Shown: positions 48,100 to 57,413, counted from the stretch's first letter. The stretch: DNA of 64,000 nt from Geomesophilobacter sediminis (GCF_016458275.1 NZ_JAEMHM010000013.1:124001-188000), one strand, 5' to 3'. Program-made: numbers and translations. The notes: generated by a model not told the origin, from the letters alone.

Positions 48100-48110
48100 G
48101 GAGTAACGCC

Positions 48111-50879
48111 ATGCACCACCTACGCACCCTCATCATCCCGCTCATGACGCTGCTCCTTTTGTCCGGCTGTACCGGAGGGCGGAGCGCCTTTTCCAAGGCG
48201 GAGAAACTGGAGCGCGACGGGAATCTGGATGCCGCCCTGGTGAAGTACGCCGAGGTGGCCGCGGCCAATCCCGACGTCGGGGAGTACCGGGTCCGTTACC
48301 TCCGGGTCACCGAGGCGGCGGCGCGTGCCCACTACAAGAAGGGCGAGGCGTTCTACGCGGCCAAGAACTACTCCGATGCGTTGCGCGAGTACCAAAGCGC
48401 CTATGCCATCGACCCGACCCAGACCCAGGCGAAGCAGCAGGCCGATGCGGTGCAGCGGATGATCAACGCCCGCACCTACTACCAGCAGGGTGAAGACTTC
48501 GAGAAAAACCGCAAGCCGCGCGAGGCGCTGGACGCCTACCGCCAGGCGCTCGAGTTCCAGCCCGACTTCCCCGAGGCGAAAGCCGGCGTGGACCGGATCG
48601 TCAAGACCCGCCACCCGAAACTGGACGGCTTCGAGCTCAACCTCAAGTCCACCAAGCCGATCACCCTCAAGTTCAAGGACGCGAAGCTCAAGGAGATTTT
48701 CAACATCCTCTCCCAGCTCTCCGGGATCAACTTCATCTTCGACGACGCGGTGAAGGACGTGAACATCTCCCTGTTTCTGGAGAACGCGACCTTCCAGCAG
48801 GCGATGGAGATCATCACCGGGATGAACAAGCTCGGCCGCAAGGTCTTGAACGAGAGCACCATCATCCTGTACCCCAGGACCCCCGAGAAGGCCAAGCAGT
48901 ACGAAGAGCTCTTCCTGCAGACCTTCTACCTGAACAAGCTCGACGCGAAGAAGGCGGTCAACCTGATCCGGACCATGCTCCAGGTCAAGAAGATCTACGT
49001 GAACGAGGAGATGAACGCCCTGGTCATCCGGGACACCCCGGAAGTGATCGAGGTGGCGCGCAAGATCCTCGAGGCCAATGACGTCCCCGACGCCGAGGTG
49101 CTCCTCGACGTGGAGGTGTTCGAGCTTTCCAAAAGCGACGCGGAAAACTTCGGGGTTGCCCTGTCGCGCTACGCCACCTCCCTCGGGGTCACCCCCCCCG
49201 GTTCGGGCGGCACCAACCCGTTCTTTGCCGACACCCTGAGCCAGACCACGACCACCACCACCGGCACCACGACCACGACCAGTGCGGCCGGGCCGTCCAA
49301 CCTGCTGCATCTGTTCAACTACCGCAACTTCAACGGGTACCTCACCGTCCCCACCGCGACCTTCAACTTCGGGAAGACCGTCTCCAACGCCGAGACCCTC
49401 TCCAATCCGAAGATCCGCGTGAAGAACCGGGAGAAGGCGAAGTTCAACGTCGGCACCAGGGTCCCGATCACCACCACGTCGTCGCCGACCGGCGGCGGGG
49501 TGACCGTCAACGTCCAGTACGTCGACGTCGGGGTCAAGGTGAACGCGGAGCCGACCATCCAGCTCAACAACGACGTCTCGATCAAGCTCGGCCTCGAGGT
49601 GAGCTCGATCCTGCAGCGGGACACCGTCGGTACCGACCAGGCGACCACGGTCGTCACCATCGGCACCAGGAACCTCGACACGGTCCTGTCGCTCAAAGAC
49701 GGCGAGACCAGCATCATCGGCGGCCTGATCGAGCGCGATAAGAGCGACAGCAAGAACAAAGTCTCCTTCCTGGGGGACATCCCGGTAATCGGAGCGCTCT
49801 TTACCAACACCAACGACACCGCAACGAAGAAGGAGCTCATGCTCGCCATCACCCCCCGCATCGTGCGGGCGGTCACCGTCCCGGAAGGGGAGGTGGCGGC
49901 CTTCTGGTCCGGGCGCGAGGATGATCCTTCCACCAACAAGCCGTACGCCTCCTTCAGCCAGGATGCGGACCTGAATGCCGCCCCGGCGGCGACCGGGACC
50001 GGCGTGCCGCAGACCGCCGTTCCGGGCACCTCGCGCAGCCGGCGCCACGAGGCCGACGCGCTGACCCTGGCCCCGGGCGTCACCACCCCGGCCAAGGCGA
50101 CCACCGTGCTGCCGACCCCGGTGACACCGGCGGCGACCGCTCCCGCCACCCCGGCCGGTGCCCCGCTGACCGCCGCACCCGTTCCCCAGCCGGTTCAGCC
50201 GGCGCCGCAGCCGGTGCTGCCCGCCGCGCAGGCGGCCCCGGCGGCCAACGCGGCCGCGGTCCCCGTGCCTGCGCCGCCGACCCCGGCCGGTGCCATGGCC
50301 CCGGCGGCCCCGGTTCCCGCTGTACAGCAAAGCGCCAAGGCGGCCGCCCCCGCCGTGGCAACCCCGGTCCCGACCCCGGTGCCGCAGGCGCAGGCGAAGC
50401 CCCAGCCTCAGCCCCAAGCCGGTGCCGCCAAGGCTGCGGCCAAGCCGGTCGCTGCACTCCCTGCCGCGACCGTGGCGCTTTCGGTCGATTTTCCCGCCTC
50501 GGTCAAAACCAACGAGCAGTTCGTGGTCAAGGTGACCCAAAGCGGTGCCAAGGACCTCAACGATGCCGCCTTTGCCCTTACCTACGACCCGGTACGTCTG
50601 GAACTGGTGACCCAGGTGGAAGGCACTTTCATGACGCAGGGGGGAGCAAAAACCACCTTCCAGGCGTTCCCGGACCGCAAGAAAGGCGAGCTCTGGATGG
50701 CCCTTTCCCGGGTCGACGCCGCCACCGGGGCCTCGGGGACCGGCACCCTTGCCGCCGTCACCTTCCGGGCCCTCACCCCCGGCGCGGCCCCCATCGGGGT
50801 CGCCAATCCGACTTTCAAAAGCCGCTCCGGGAGCAAGCTCGAGGTCGTACCCTACAACTCCGTTGTGGAGGTGAAGTAG
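48111..50879 (+). CDS. gspD: secretin lipoprotein with C-terminal cohesin-like domain
   Basis: The 922-residue protein has a lipobox (LLLLSGC, Cys20), TPR-like repeats to about 165 (YSDALREYQSAYAIDPTQTQ and RKPREALDAYRQALEFQPDF), secretin N domains (KLKEIFNILSQLSGINFIFDD; AVNLIRTMLQVKKIYVN), and the secretin core with VAALGV-type signatures and GLIERDKSDSKNKVSFLGDIP (cited in part), ELMLAITPRIVR. After about 620 residues there is a long Ala/Pro linker and then, from about 788, a cohesin-like domain (SVDFPASVKTNEQFVVKV, AFALTYDPVRLELV, VTFRAL). Cohesin domains bind dockerins or carbohydrates in other systems; on a secretin they would sit outside the core. Confidence 0.9.
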   Translation: MHHLRTLIIPLMTLLLLSGCTGGRSAFSKAEKLERDGNLDAALVKYAEVAAANPDVGEYRVRYLRVTEAAARAHYKKGEAFYAAKNYSDALREYQSAYAIDPTQTQAKQQADAVQRMINARTYYQQGEDFEKNRKPREALDAYRQALEFQPDFPEAKAGVDRIVKTRHPKLDGFELNLKSTKPITLKFKDAKLKEIFNILSQLSGINFIFDDAVKDVNISLFLENATFQQAMEIITGMNKLGRKVLNESTIILYPRTPEKAKQYEELFLQTFYLNKLDAKKAVNLIRTMLQVKKIYVNEEMNALVIRDTPEVIEVARKILEANDVPDAEVLLDVEVFELSKSDAENFGVALSRYATSLGVTPPGSGGTNPFFADTLSQTTTTTTGTTTTTSAAGPSNLLHLFNYRNFNGYLTVPTATFNFGKTVSNAETLSNPKIRVKNREKAKFNVGTRVPITTTSSPTGGGVTVNVQYVDVGVKVNAEPTIQLNNDVSIKLGLEVSSILQRDTVGTDQATTVVTIGTRNLDTVLSLKDGETSIIGGLIERDKSDSKNKVSFLGDIPVIGALFTNTNDTATKKELMLAITPRIVRAVTVPEGEVAAFWSGREDDPSTNKPYASFSQDADLNAAPAATGTGVPQTAVPGTSRSRRHEADALTLAPGVTTPAKATTVLPTPVTPAATAPATPAGAPLTAAPVPQPVQPAPQPVLPAAQAAPAANAAAVPVPAPPTPAGAMAPAAPVPAVQQSAKAAAPAVATPVPTPVPQAQAKPQPQPQAGAAKAAAKPVAALPAATVALSVDFPASVKTNEQFVVKVTQSGAKDLNDAAFALTYDPVRLELVTQVEGTFMTQGGAKTTFQAFPDRKKGELWMALSRVDAATGASGTGTLAAVTFRALTPGAAPIGVANPTFKSRSGSKLEVVPYNSVVEVK

Positions 50880-50901
50880 CCCGCCTCGGGCGGGGAGTAT
50901 C

Positions 50902-51402
50902 ATGAAAAACATCCTCAAAAACAGGCGCGGACTGAGTCTCATCGAGCTCGTGGTCACCATGGTCATCCTGTCGATACTGGCCGCCATGGTGCTGCCCACC
51001 TCGCAGATTTCGGCCAAGCGTCAAAAGGAGATGGTGCTGCGGAGAAACCTCCGGGAAATCCGCACCGCCATCGACGAATACAAGAAAAGCTACGACAAGG
51101 CGATCGACGAGAAGAAGATCAACGTCGTCATCAACAAGTCCGGCTATCCCGAATCGCTCAAGAAACTGATCGAAGGGGACGACTTCGGCGGGCTGTACAA
51201 CTACAAGAAGCGCTTTTTGCGCCGCATCCCGACCGACCCGTTCAATCCGGCCAAGCCGGATGAGAACGAGGACAAGCTCTGGCGCCTGCATTCCTACACT
51301 GATGATGCCGACAGCACGAGCTGGGGGGGAGAGGACGTCTACGACGTCTCCTCGTACAGCGACGGGACCGCCATCGACGGCACCAAATACAAGGACTGGT
51401 AA
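50902..51402 (+). CDS. type II pseudopilin, GspG-like (first)
   Basis: The 166-residue protein has a prepilin peptidase site RRG/LSLIELVVTMVIL, a hydrophobic helix and a C-terminal region with EIRTAIDEYKKSYDKAI and a RRIPTDPFNP motif that fits the GspG calcium-loop fold. It would be processed and assembled into the pseudopilus. A GGGGAG site precedes the ATG at 50902. Confidence 0.9.
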   Translation: MKNILKNRRGLSLIELVVTMVILSILAAMVLPTSQISAKRQKEMVLRRNLREIRTAIDEYKKSYDKAIDEKKINVVINKSGYPESLKKLIEGDDFGGLYNYKKRFLRRIPTDPFNPAKPDENEDKLWRLHSYTDDADSTSWGGEDVYDVSSYSDGTAIDGTKYKDW

Positions 51403-51801
51403 ATGCTGAAGAGGCTACTGAAATCCAGGCGGGGCTTCACCCTGATCGAGCTGATGATCGTCATGACCATCATCGGCATCCTGGCGGCCATCGCTGCCCC
51501 GAGCTACCAGTGGGGGATCGTCCGGGCCAGGGAGACCGTGCTGCGCGAAGACCTCTATTCGCTGCGCACCACCATCGACCAGTTCTACGCCGACCAGGGG
51601 AAATTCCCCGATTCGCTGCAGGAGCTGGTGGACAAGAAGTACCTCAAAGCTATTCCCGCGGACCCGTTCACCAAGGACAAGGACTGGGTCGTCGCTCCGC
51701 CCCCCCCTGAGATGGGACCGGACGTAAAAGGATCGGTCTACGACGTCCACAGCAAATCCGAGCTCAAGGACTCCAACGGCACCGCCTACAACGAATACTG
51801 A
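51403..51801 (+). CDS. type II pseudopilin, OxpG-like
   Basis: The 132-residue protein has RRG/FTLIELMIVMTIIGILAA, a long helix and a short C-terminal domain with LRTTIDQFYADQGKFPDSL and AIPADPFTKDKDWV. It is directly joined to the previous pseudopilin (adjacent codons). In Geobacter sulfurreducens the corresponding pseudopilin, OxpG, is needed for export of proteins used in reduction of insoluble metal oxides; the match here is by gene order and motif, not alignment. Confidence 0.88.
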   Translation: MLKRLLKSRRGFTLIELMIVMTIIGILAAIAAPSYQWGIVRARETVLREDLYSLRTTIDQFYADQGKFPDSLQELVDKKYLKAIPADPFTKDKDWVVAPPPPEMGPDVKGSVYDVHSKSELKDSNGTAYNEY

Positions 51802-51834
51802 GGCCTTCACACTAAAAACGAGGCAACCTTCTCG

Positions 51835-52506
51835 ATGATTCAACTGCATCACGTTCATCTGTCCTATCCCGGCGAAAGCACTGCGCTTTCCGACGTCTCC
51901 CTCCGGATTTCCAAGGGGGACTTCGTTTTTTTGACCGGTCCTTCCGGCGCCGGCAAATCGACCCTCTTGAAGCTCCTCTACGCCGACCTGAAACCGACCC
52001 GGGGCCAGGTCCTCATCGACGGGCAGAACCTCGCCATGCTCTCCAAAAGCCAGATCCCGTACCTCAGGCGTTCCATCGGGGTGGTCTTCCAGGACTACAA
52101 GCTCCTGCCGACCCGCACCGTCCTGGAAAACGTGGCCATCACCCTGGAGGTCCTGGGGTGGGGGAAACGGGAGATCGGCCAAAAGGTCTACCAGGTGCTG
52201 AAGCGGATGGGGATCGCCGACAAGGTGAACGCCTACCCGCCCCGCCTCTCCGGTGGCGAGCAGCAGCGGGTGGCGCTTGCCCGCGCCCTGGTGAACGATC
52301 CCAAGATCCTCATCGCCGATGAGCCGACCGGCAACCTCGACGACGCCAACAAGGAAGAGATCCTCTCCATCTTCAAGGAGGCGAACGTCCGCGGCACCAC
52401 CGTGGTGGTCGCCACCCATGACCGGCGGGTCATCGAGAACTCGCACCGCCGGGTGATCCGTCTGGAGAAGGGACACGTGGTGGAGGTCGTCGATGAACAA
52501 AAATAA
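51835..52506 (+). CDS. ftsE: cell division ATP-binding protein FtsE
   Basis: The 223-residue ABC ATPase has GPSGAGKSTLLKLLY, signature LSGGEQQRVALARALV and Walker B ILIADEPTGNLD. It pairs with FtsX; the two genes overlap by 14 bases. The FtsEX complex controls peptidoglycan hydrolases at the septum. Confidence 0.97.
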   Translation: MIQLHHVHLSYPGESTALSDVSLRISKGDFVFLTGPSGAGKSTLLKLLYADLKPTRGQVLIDGQNLAMLSKSQIPYLRRSIGVVFQDYKLLPTRTVLENVAITLEVLGWGKREIGQKVYQVLKRMGIADKVNAYPPRLSGGEQQRVALARALVNDPKILIADEPTGNLDDANKEEILSIFKEANVRGTTVVVATHDRRVIENSHRRVIRLEKGHVVEVVDEQK

Positions 52507-53443
52507 GGCCAAGGGGGCGATCCGTCCCAAGCAGGCGCGCGAAGGTTTCTTCGGCAAGTTCGGCTACTTCTGGGCCCGCGCCCTCACCAACTTCAAGCAG
52601 AACCTCTTCGTTTCCATGGTCACCGTGGCGACCATCACCCTGGCGCTGCTTCTGACCTCCCTCTTTCTCCTGGTCTACGTGAACCTGCAGGGGATGGCTG
52701 AGGGGTGGAGCGAGAAGGTGCAGATCACCGCCTACTTCGACAAGGAGCCGACCCCGCTTGCCGCGGCCGCCCTGAGGACGCGGGTGGAGGCGATTCCCGG
52801 CACCAAGAAGGTCCGCTACGTGAGCCAGGAGGAAGCCGTGCAGCGCTTCCGCAAACGGCTCAAGGGTCAGGAGTCCCTTTTGGAGGGGATCACCGCCGAC
52901 GTGCTCCCGTCCTCCTTCGAGATCACCCTGGACCGCGACCACCGCGACGGGGCCGAGCTGGACCGCTACGTGAAGGCGCTCAAGAAGGTCGCCGGGATCG
53001 GCGAGGTCCAGTACGGCGAGGAGTGGGTGAAGCGCTTCAACACCTTCATGAACTTCGTCCGGATCGTCGGTGCGGTGCTCGGTACCTTCCTCGCCCTGGC
53101 GGTCCTCTTCATCGTCTCCAACACCATCAAGCTCACCGTCTACGCCCGCAAGGAAGAGCTCGAGGTCTTGGGCCTGGTCGGGGCGACCCGCTTCTTCATG
53201 AAGGCCCCCTTTCTCATCGAGGGGGTGCTCCAGGGGGCGCTGGGCGCGGTCCTGTCCCTTGCCCTTCTGACCGGCTGCTACTATCTCTTCCTCAACAACG
53301 CCGGCAACTTTTTGAGCGTGAACCCCGCCGCCTACGGCATCTTGTTCCTGCCGCCGGCCTACCTCGCGGCGATCTTCGGTGGAGGCGTCTTTCTCGGCTT
53401 CTTCGGCAGCCTCGCGTCGCTGCGCCGTTTCATCACCATCTGA
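52493..53443 (+). CDS. ftsX: cell division protein FtsX
   Basis: The 316-residue protein has four transmembrane segments (about 40-62, 195-215, 240-262 and 285-307) and a large extracytoplasmic loop (VQITAYFDKEPTP, AIPGTKKVRYVSQEEAV), as in FtsX. It transmits FtsE ATP hydrolysis to the periplasmic partner encoded next. Confidence 0.96.
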   Translation: MNKNKAKGAIRPKQAREGFFGKFGYFWARALTNFKQNLFVSMVTVATITLALLLTSLFLLVYVNLQGMAEGWSEKVQITAYFDKEPTPLAAAALRTRVEAIPGTKKVRYVSQEEAVQRFRKRLKGQESLLEGITADVLPSSFEITLDRDHRDGAELDRYVKALKKVAGIGEVQYGEEWVKRFNTFMNFVRIVGAVLGTFLALAVLFIVSNTIKLTVYARKEELEVLGLVGATRFFMKAPFLIEGVLQGALGAVLSLALLTGCYYLFLNNAGNFLSVNPAAYGILFLPPAYLAAIFGGGVFLGFFGSLASLRRFITI

Positions 53444-53444
53444 C

Positions 53445-54662
53445 ATGGTATTGATCCAGCGCATAACTGCCGTGGCACTCCTGGTGCTCCTTGCCCCCCT
53501 CCCGGCCCTGGCCGGGGCGAAGGAGGATCTGCAGGGGGTGAAAAAGGAGATCAACGAGAAGAACCGTCTCCTGACCAAGACCAAGAAGGTCGAGACCCAG
53601 GTCTCCGGCGAGATCGAGGTGATGGGGCGCTCGCTCAAGGAAAAGCAGGCCGCCCTGGCCTCGCTGGGGCGCGACCTCGCCTCGGTTGAGCAGGGGATCG
53701 GGCGCACCATGGGGGAGATCGACCGGGTGAGCCGGGAGGCGGAAAAAAAGCGCGCCCAGATCAACCGCCGCGTGGTCGCCGCCTACAAGGGAGGGGAGGT
53801 GGGGAACCTGCGCGCTTACTTCTCCTCCGAGTCGCTTCCCCAGATGTCGGAGAACCTCCGCTACATGCGGAGCGTGGTGGAAAACGACCGCAAGCTCTTC
53901 ACCCAGTACCGCGCCGACCTCGACCAGCTCAAGGTGCTCAAGGCGAGCCTGGAAAAGGACGCCCAGAAAAAGGAAGGGATCCGGCGCAACATCGAGGCCA
54001 AGAAGCGGGAGATCGAGCAGGAGAAGAGCAAGAAGTCGACCTACCTGGTAAAGGTGCGCCAGGACAAGCAGCAGTACCAGGCGAGCATCAAGGAGCTCCA
54101 GGCCAACGCCCGCCGGCTGCAAACCATGGTGCAAAAGCTCGAAGCCCGGGCGCGCCGGGCGTCTGTTCCGAAAACCCCCAAAGGGAGGCTCGCCAAGCAC
54201 ACCCCGCAGCCCACGCGTCCGGGGCTGAACGAGCCCCCCACGGTGCAGGTTCCCGACCAGGGGCTCGGGGGGCAGAAGGGGAGACTCTCCCTTCCGGTTC
54301 GGGGCAATGTCGTCGACCGCTTCGGCAGGCATAAACATCCCACCTTCGAGTCCTTCACGGTGAGCAACGGCATATCCATTGCGGCGCCGGCCGGGGCCCC
54401 GATCCACGCCATCTACGACGGTGAGGTCATCTTTGCCAACTACTTCAAGGGGTACGGCAACATGGTGATCATCGACCATGGCGGCGGGTTCTTCAGCCTG
54501 TATGCCCACGCCGCCTCGATCGCCAAGCGGGTGGGTGCGAAGGTCGCCAAGAACGACGTCGTCGCCTCGGTGGGGGATCTTGATTCCAGTAAAGGACCAA
54601 TTTTGTATTTTGAGATCCGCTACCAGGGGAAACCGGTTGACCCGTCCCCTTGGTTCAGGTAA
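53445..54662 (+). CDS. EnvC-like coiled-coil protein with degenerate LytM domain
   Basis: The 405-residue protein has a signal peptide (VALLVLLAPLPALA), a long coiled coil (about 30-260), and a C-terminal LytM fold (VSNGISIAAPAGAPIHAIYDG, GNMVIIDHGGGFFSLYAHA, LYFEIRYQGKPVDP). The zinc ligands are lost: the H-x-G-x-D motif is SNGISI and the last H-x-H is YFE. It is therefore an activator rather than a hydrolase, like E. coli EnvC, the FtsEX partner. The start is fixed by position: it starts 1 base after the ftsX stop. Confidence 0.88.
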   Translation: MVLIQRITAVALLVLLAPLPALAGAKEDLQGVKKEINEKNRLLTKTKKVETQVSGEIEVMGRSLKEKQAALASLGRDLASVEQGIGRTMGEIDRVSREAEKKRAQINRRVVAAYKGGEVGNLRAYFSSESLPQMSENLRYMRSVVENDRKLFTQYRADLDQLKVLKASLEKDAQKKEGIRRNIEAKKREIEQEKSKKSTYLVKVRQDKQQYQASIKELQANARRLQTMVQKLEARARRASVPKTPKGRLAKHTPQPTRPGLNEPPTVQVPDQGLGGQKGRLSLPVRGNVVDRFGRHKHPTFESFTVSNGISIAAPAGAPIHAIYDGEVIFANYFKGYGNMVIIDHGGGFFSLYAHAASIAKRVGAKVAKNDVVASVGDLDSSKGPILYFEIRYQGKPVDPSPWFR

Positions 54663-54699
54663 GAATAGAGACTTCGGTAACACTCAACTGGGAGGCATA

Positions 54700-56025
54700 A
54701 TGTTCAAGGGTAGGAAATTTGGCAAAAGAACCCTTATCGTCTGCACCGTTTCCCTTCTGGCGCTGCTCGTCGCTTTCGGCACCCAGCGGCGCTGCGTGGC
54801 AGGGGGGAACGACTACGAGTCCATCGAGCTCTTCACCGACGTTCTTTCCATCGTGAAGAAAAGCTATGTGGAAGAGGTGGACACCAAGAAGCTGATCTAC
54901 GGCGCGATCAACGGGATGCTGACGTCCCTCGACCCGCACAGCTCCTTCATGCCCCCCGAGACGTATAAGGAGATGAAGATCGACACCAAGGGCGCCTTCG
55001 GCGGCCTCGGCATCGAGATCACCATCAAGGACGGCATCCTGACCGTCATCTCCCCGATCGAAGACACCCCGGCGTTCAAAGCGGGCATCAAGGCGGGGGA
55101 CCAGATCCTCAAGATCGACGACAAGTACACCAAGGATCTGACCATCACCGACGCGGTGAAGCGGATGCGCGGTCCGAAGGGGTCCAAGGTCACCATCACC
55201 ATCATGCGTGAGGGCTTCGAGAAGACCAAGGATTTCGTGCTCGAGCGCGACATTATCCAGGTCAAGAGCGTGAAGTCGAAGGTCCTGGACGACGGTTACG
55301 GCTACGTCCGGATCTCCCAGTTCCAGGAGAAGACCGACGACGACCTGGAGAAGGCGCTCAAGACCCTGGAGGCCAACGCCCCGCTGCGCGGCCTGGTGCT
55401 CGACCTGCGCAACGATCCCGGCGGGCTCCTCGACCAGGCGGTCCGCGTCTGCGAACACTGGATCCCGGAAGGGAAGCTGATCGTCTACACCGAAGGGCGC
55501 GAGAAGGACTCCAAGATGCGCTTCACCTCCCGCAAGGGGAACAAGGAAGGCGGCTACCCGATCGTGGTGCTGATCAACTCCGGTTCCGCGAGCGCCTCGG
55601 AGATCGTGGCCGGCTGCCTGCAGGACCACAAGCGTGCGGTGGTCATGGGGGTCCAGAGCTTCGGCAAAGGGAGCGTCCAGACCATCATCCCGCTCTCCGA
55701 CAACTCCGGGCTCCGGCTCACCACCGCCAAGTACTACACCCCGAGCGGCCGTTCCATCCAGGCCAAAGGGATCACCCCGGACATCGTCGCCGAGCGCGTC
55801 GACATGACCCAGACCTCCGAGAAGAAGGACGGGATGCACATCCGTGAGAAGGATCTGGAGAACCATTTCGAGAACGACGGCAAGGATGCGGGCGACGAGA
55901 AGAAGCCTGCCAAGCCGGCACCGTACAAGATCGACGATGCCTTCAAGAACGACAGCCAGGTGCTGCGCGCTCTGGACCTGCTGAAAGGGTGGGACATCCT
56001 GAGAGCAACCGGCCGGGCTTCCTGA
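54700..56025 (+). CDS. ctpA: C-terminal processing protease (S41 family)
   Basis: The 441-residue protein has an N-terminal signal-anchor (LIVCTVSLLALLVAFG), a PDZ domain (GGLGIEITIKDGILTVISPI, AGDQILKIDDKY), and the S41 protease with LVLDLRNDPGGLLDQAV, NSGSASASEIVAGCLQDHKRA and GKGSVQTIIPL, giving the nucleophilic Ser in GSASAS and Lys in the following motif. It acts in the periplasm. GGAGG precedes the ATG at 54700. The gene order fts-env-ctp is typical of deltaproteobacteria. Confidence 0.95.
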   Translation: MFKGRKFGKRTLIVCTVSLLALLVAFGTQRRCVAGGNDYESIELFTDVLSIVKKSYVEEVDTKKLIYGAINGMLTSLDPHSSFMPPETYKEMKIDTKGAFGGLGIEITIKDGILTVISPIEDTPAFKAGIKAGDQILKIDDKYTKDLTITDAVKRMRGPKGSKVTITIMREGFEKTKDFVLERDIIQVKSVKSKVLDDGYGYVRISQFQEKTDDDLEKALKTLEANAPLRGLVLDLRNDPGGLLDQAVRVCEHWIPEGKLIVYTEGREKDSKMRFTSRKGNKEGGYPIVVLINSGSASASEIVAGCLQDHKRAVVMGVQSFGKGSVQTIIPLSDNSGLRLTTAKYYTPSGRSIQAKGITPDIVAERVDMTQTSEKKDGMHIREKDLENHFENDGKDAGDEKKPAKPAPYKIDDAFKNDSQVLRALDLLKGWDILRATGRAS

Positions 56026-56046
56026 GCCATCAAACGAGTAGGTAAC

Positions 56047-56082
56047 AAAAGGCGGAAGGAGCCATCTCCTTCCGCCTTTTTT
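56047..56082 (+). terminator. rho-independent terminator
   Basis: GGCGGAAGGAG/CTCCTTCCGCC followed by TTTTTT closes the long secretion/division run. Confidence 0.9.
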
Positions 56083-56152
56083 GATCAGGGAACGAAAGCA
56101 CGCCGCGGCGATCGCCCAGGCACGTAAAGGAAATCTCCTGCTCTATCTCAAA

Positions 56153-56232
56153 CTCCGGCCCCTCTCCCCTGGCGAGGGCGCGCGCCCAAGCGCTGCCTGC
56201 GACGGACCGGGTGAGGGGGTAGGGGCCGCGAA
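56153..56232. repeat. CCCTCTCCC...GGGTGAGGGGG-type dispersed repeat
   Basis: The segment CGGCCCCTCTCCCCTGGCGA, ending ACCGGGTGAGGGGGTAGGGG, has the same body (GCGCG, GCGACGG-AC-GGG) as those at 59630-59716 and 60373-60434, and weaker copies at 21917 and 26261. All lie between genes. Confidence 0.5.
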
Positions 56233-56283
56233 ACAGCTACGCTTTTCAACTTCAAGATGCAGTCAACCCCGCTGAGGTCCGCT

Positions 56284-57336
56284 ATGCCCGCAGCCAAACA
56301 TATTCTGCTCCTTTTGACCCTCATTTACGCCATCCTCCTGGTCGGCGGCACCATCCTGAACCGCCTGGGACCCGATCGGTGGTGGTTCGGCGCGGTGAAC
56401 CTCTACCTCCCGCAAGTGATCTGGCTCATCCCCGGCATTCTGCTGCTGGTTCTCTACCTGTTTCTGGCCCCCCGGCTGATCTGGGTCCCGCTCTTATGCG
56501 TGGTTTGGGTCCTCGGTCCGGTGATGGGGTTTTGCTGGCCTCTTGGGACCGGATCCGCCACCGCCGCTGCCAAACCCTTTCGGGTGATGACCTGGAACGC
56601 CAAGTACGGCATGAGGGAGAAAATCCGCACGTTAGAGTTGATGCGGGAGCTGGAGTGGAACAATCCCGATCTGGTCCTTTTCCAGGATGCCGGCGGGGCA
56701 ACCTTGCCCCAGAGTCCCCTGATGCCGCTATTCAATGGGTGGTACCTGCGTTCCGTTGGCCAATATGTTATCGCGAGCAGGCATCCGCTCTCTGAAGTGC
56801 GCGAGATGCCCCTGTTCGCTCCCAAGGAAAAGCATCTCTGCTTGCGGTGCGAGACCGAGGTCGGAGGCAGAAAACTGGTGATCTACAACGTTCACCTGCA
56901 AACGCCCCGGGAGGGGCTGAACGCCTTCGGCGCGGTGCGCCGGACGCCGGAATTCCTTCCGTTCGCGATTTCCCGCCTGCAACTGAACGTGCGGATCCGC
57001 TTGAGTCAGGCCGAGACCGTGGCCCGTTACGTGGCGCAGGAAACCGATCCGGTCCTGTTGGCTGGAGACCTGAACTCGCCTGATCCATCCTTCAGCTGCA
57101 TGCTGCTGCGCAACGTCGGCCTTCATGACGCCTTTGCACAGGCCGGGAAGGGTTACGGCTACACCTACGGCCATTTCCTGCTCAATCGCCGCCTGCCGTG
57201 GCTGAATTACTCCTGGATGCGCCTGGACCACGTCATGACCTCGCATCAGCTGCAAGCCATTCGCTGCTGGACCGGGACCAAGGACGCCTCGGACCACCGC
57301 CCCGTCATCGCCGACCTTGTCTGGAGCGCTAAGTAA
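56284..57336 (+). CDS. membrane-anchored endonuclease/exonuclease/phosphatase-family hydrolase
   Basis: The 350-residue protein has three N-terminal membrane helices (about 5-25, 35-60 and 65-85), then an EEP domain with FRVMTWNAKYGMREKI, LVLFQDAG, KLVIYNVHLQTP, LLAGDLNSPDPS and DHRPVIADLVW. It likely hydrolyses a phosphodiester or phosphomonoester at the outer face of the membrane. GAGGTCC lies before the ATG at 56284. Its last codons form the first of four 26-base tandem repeats. Confidence 0.85.
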   Translation: MPAAKHILLLLTLIYAILLVGGTILNRLGPDRWWFGAVNLYLPQVIWLIPGILLLVLYLFLAPRLIWVPLLCVVWVLGPVMGFCWPLGTGSATAAAKPFRVMTWNAKYGMREKIRTLELMRELEWNNPDLVLFQDAGGATLPQSPLMPLFNGWYLRSVGQYVIASRHPLSEVREMPLFAPKEKHLCLRCETEVGGRKLVIYNVHLQTPREGLNAFGAVRRTPEFLPFAISRLQLNVRIRLSQAETVARYVAQETDPVLLAGDLNSPDPSFSCMLLRNVGLHDAFAQAGKGYGYTYGHFLLNRRLPWLNYSWMRLDHVMTSHQLQAIRCWTGTKDASDHRPVIADLVWSAK

Positions 57337-57413
57337 CCGATCCTGTCTGGATCGGCAAGTTGCCGATCCTTATCTGGACCGCAAATAACCGATCCTGGTC
57401 CGGACCGCAAAAT
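57310..57413. repeat. four tandem copies of a 26-base repeat
   Basis: Units at 57310-57335, 57336-57361, 57362-57387 and 57388-57413 each read [AG]CCGA[CT]C[CT]T...CTGGA or CCGGA, then GC and AA, at a strict 26-base period. The first unit holds the last codons and the stop of the EEP gene; the others are non-coding. Confidence 0.75.

Noticed and set aside
48120-51017. 965-codon open frame on the minus strand
   Set aside because: Complement of the secretin gene; its composition is a shadow of the Ala/Pro linker.
57310-57413. CRISPR array
   Set aside because: The four repeats are contiguous with no spacers, so it is a tandem repeat.
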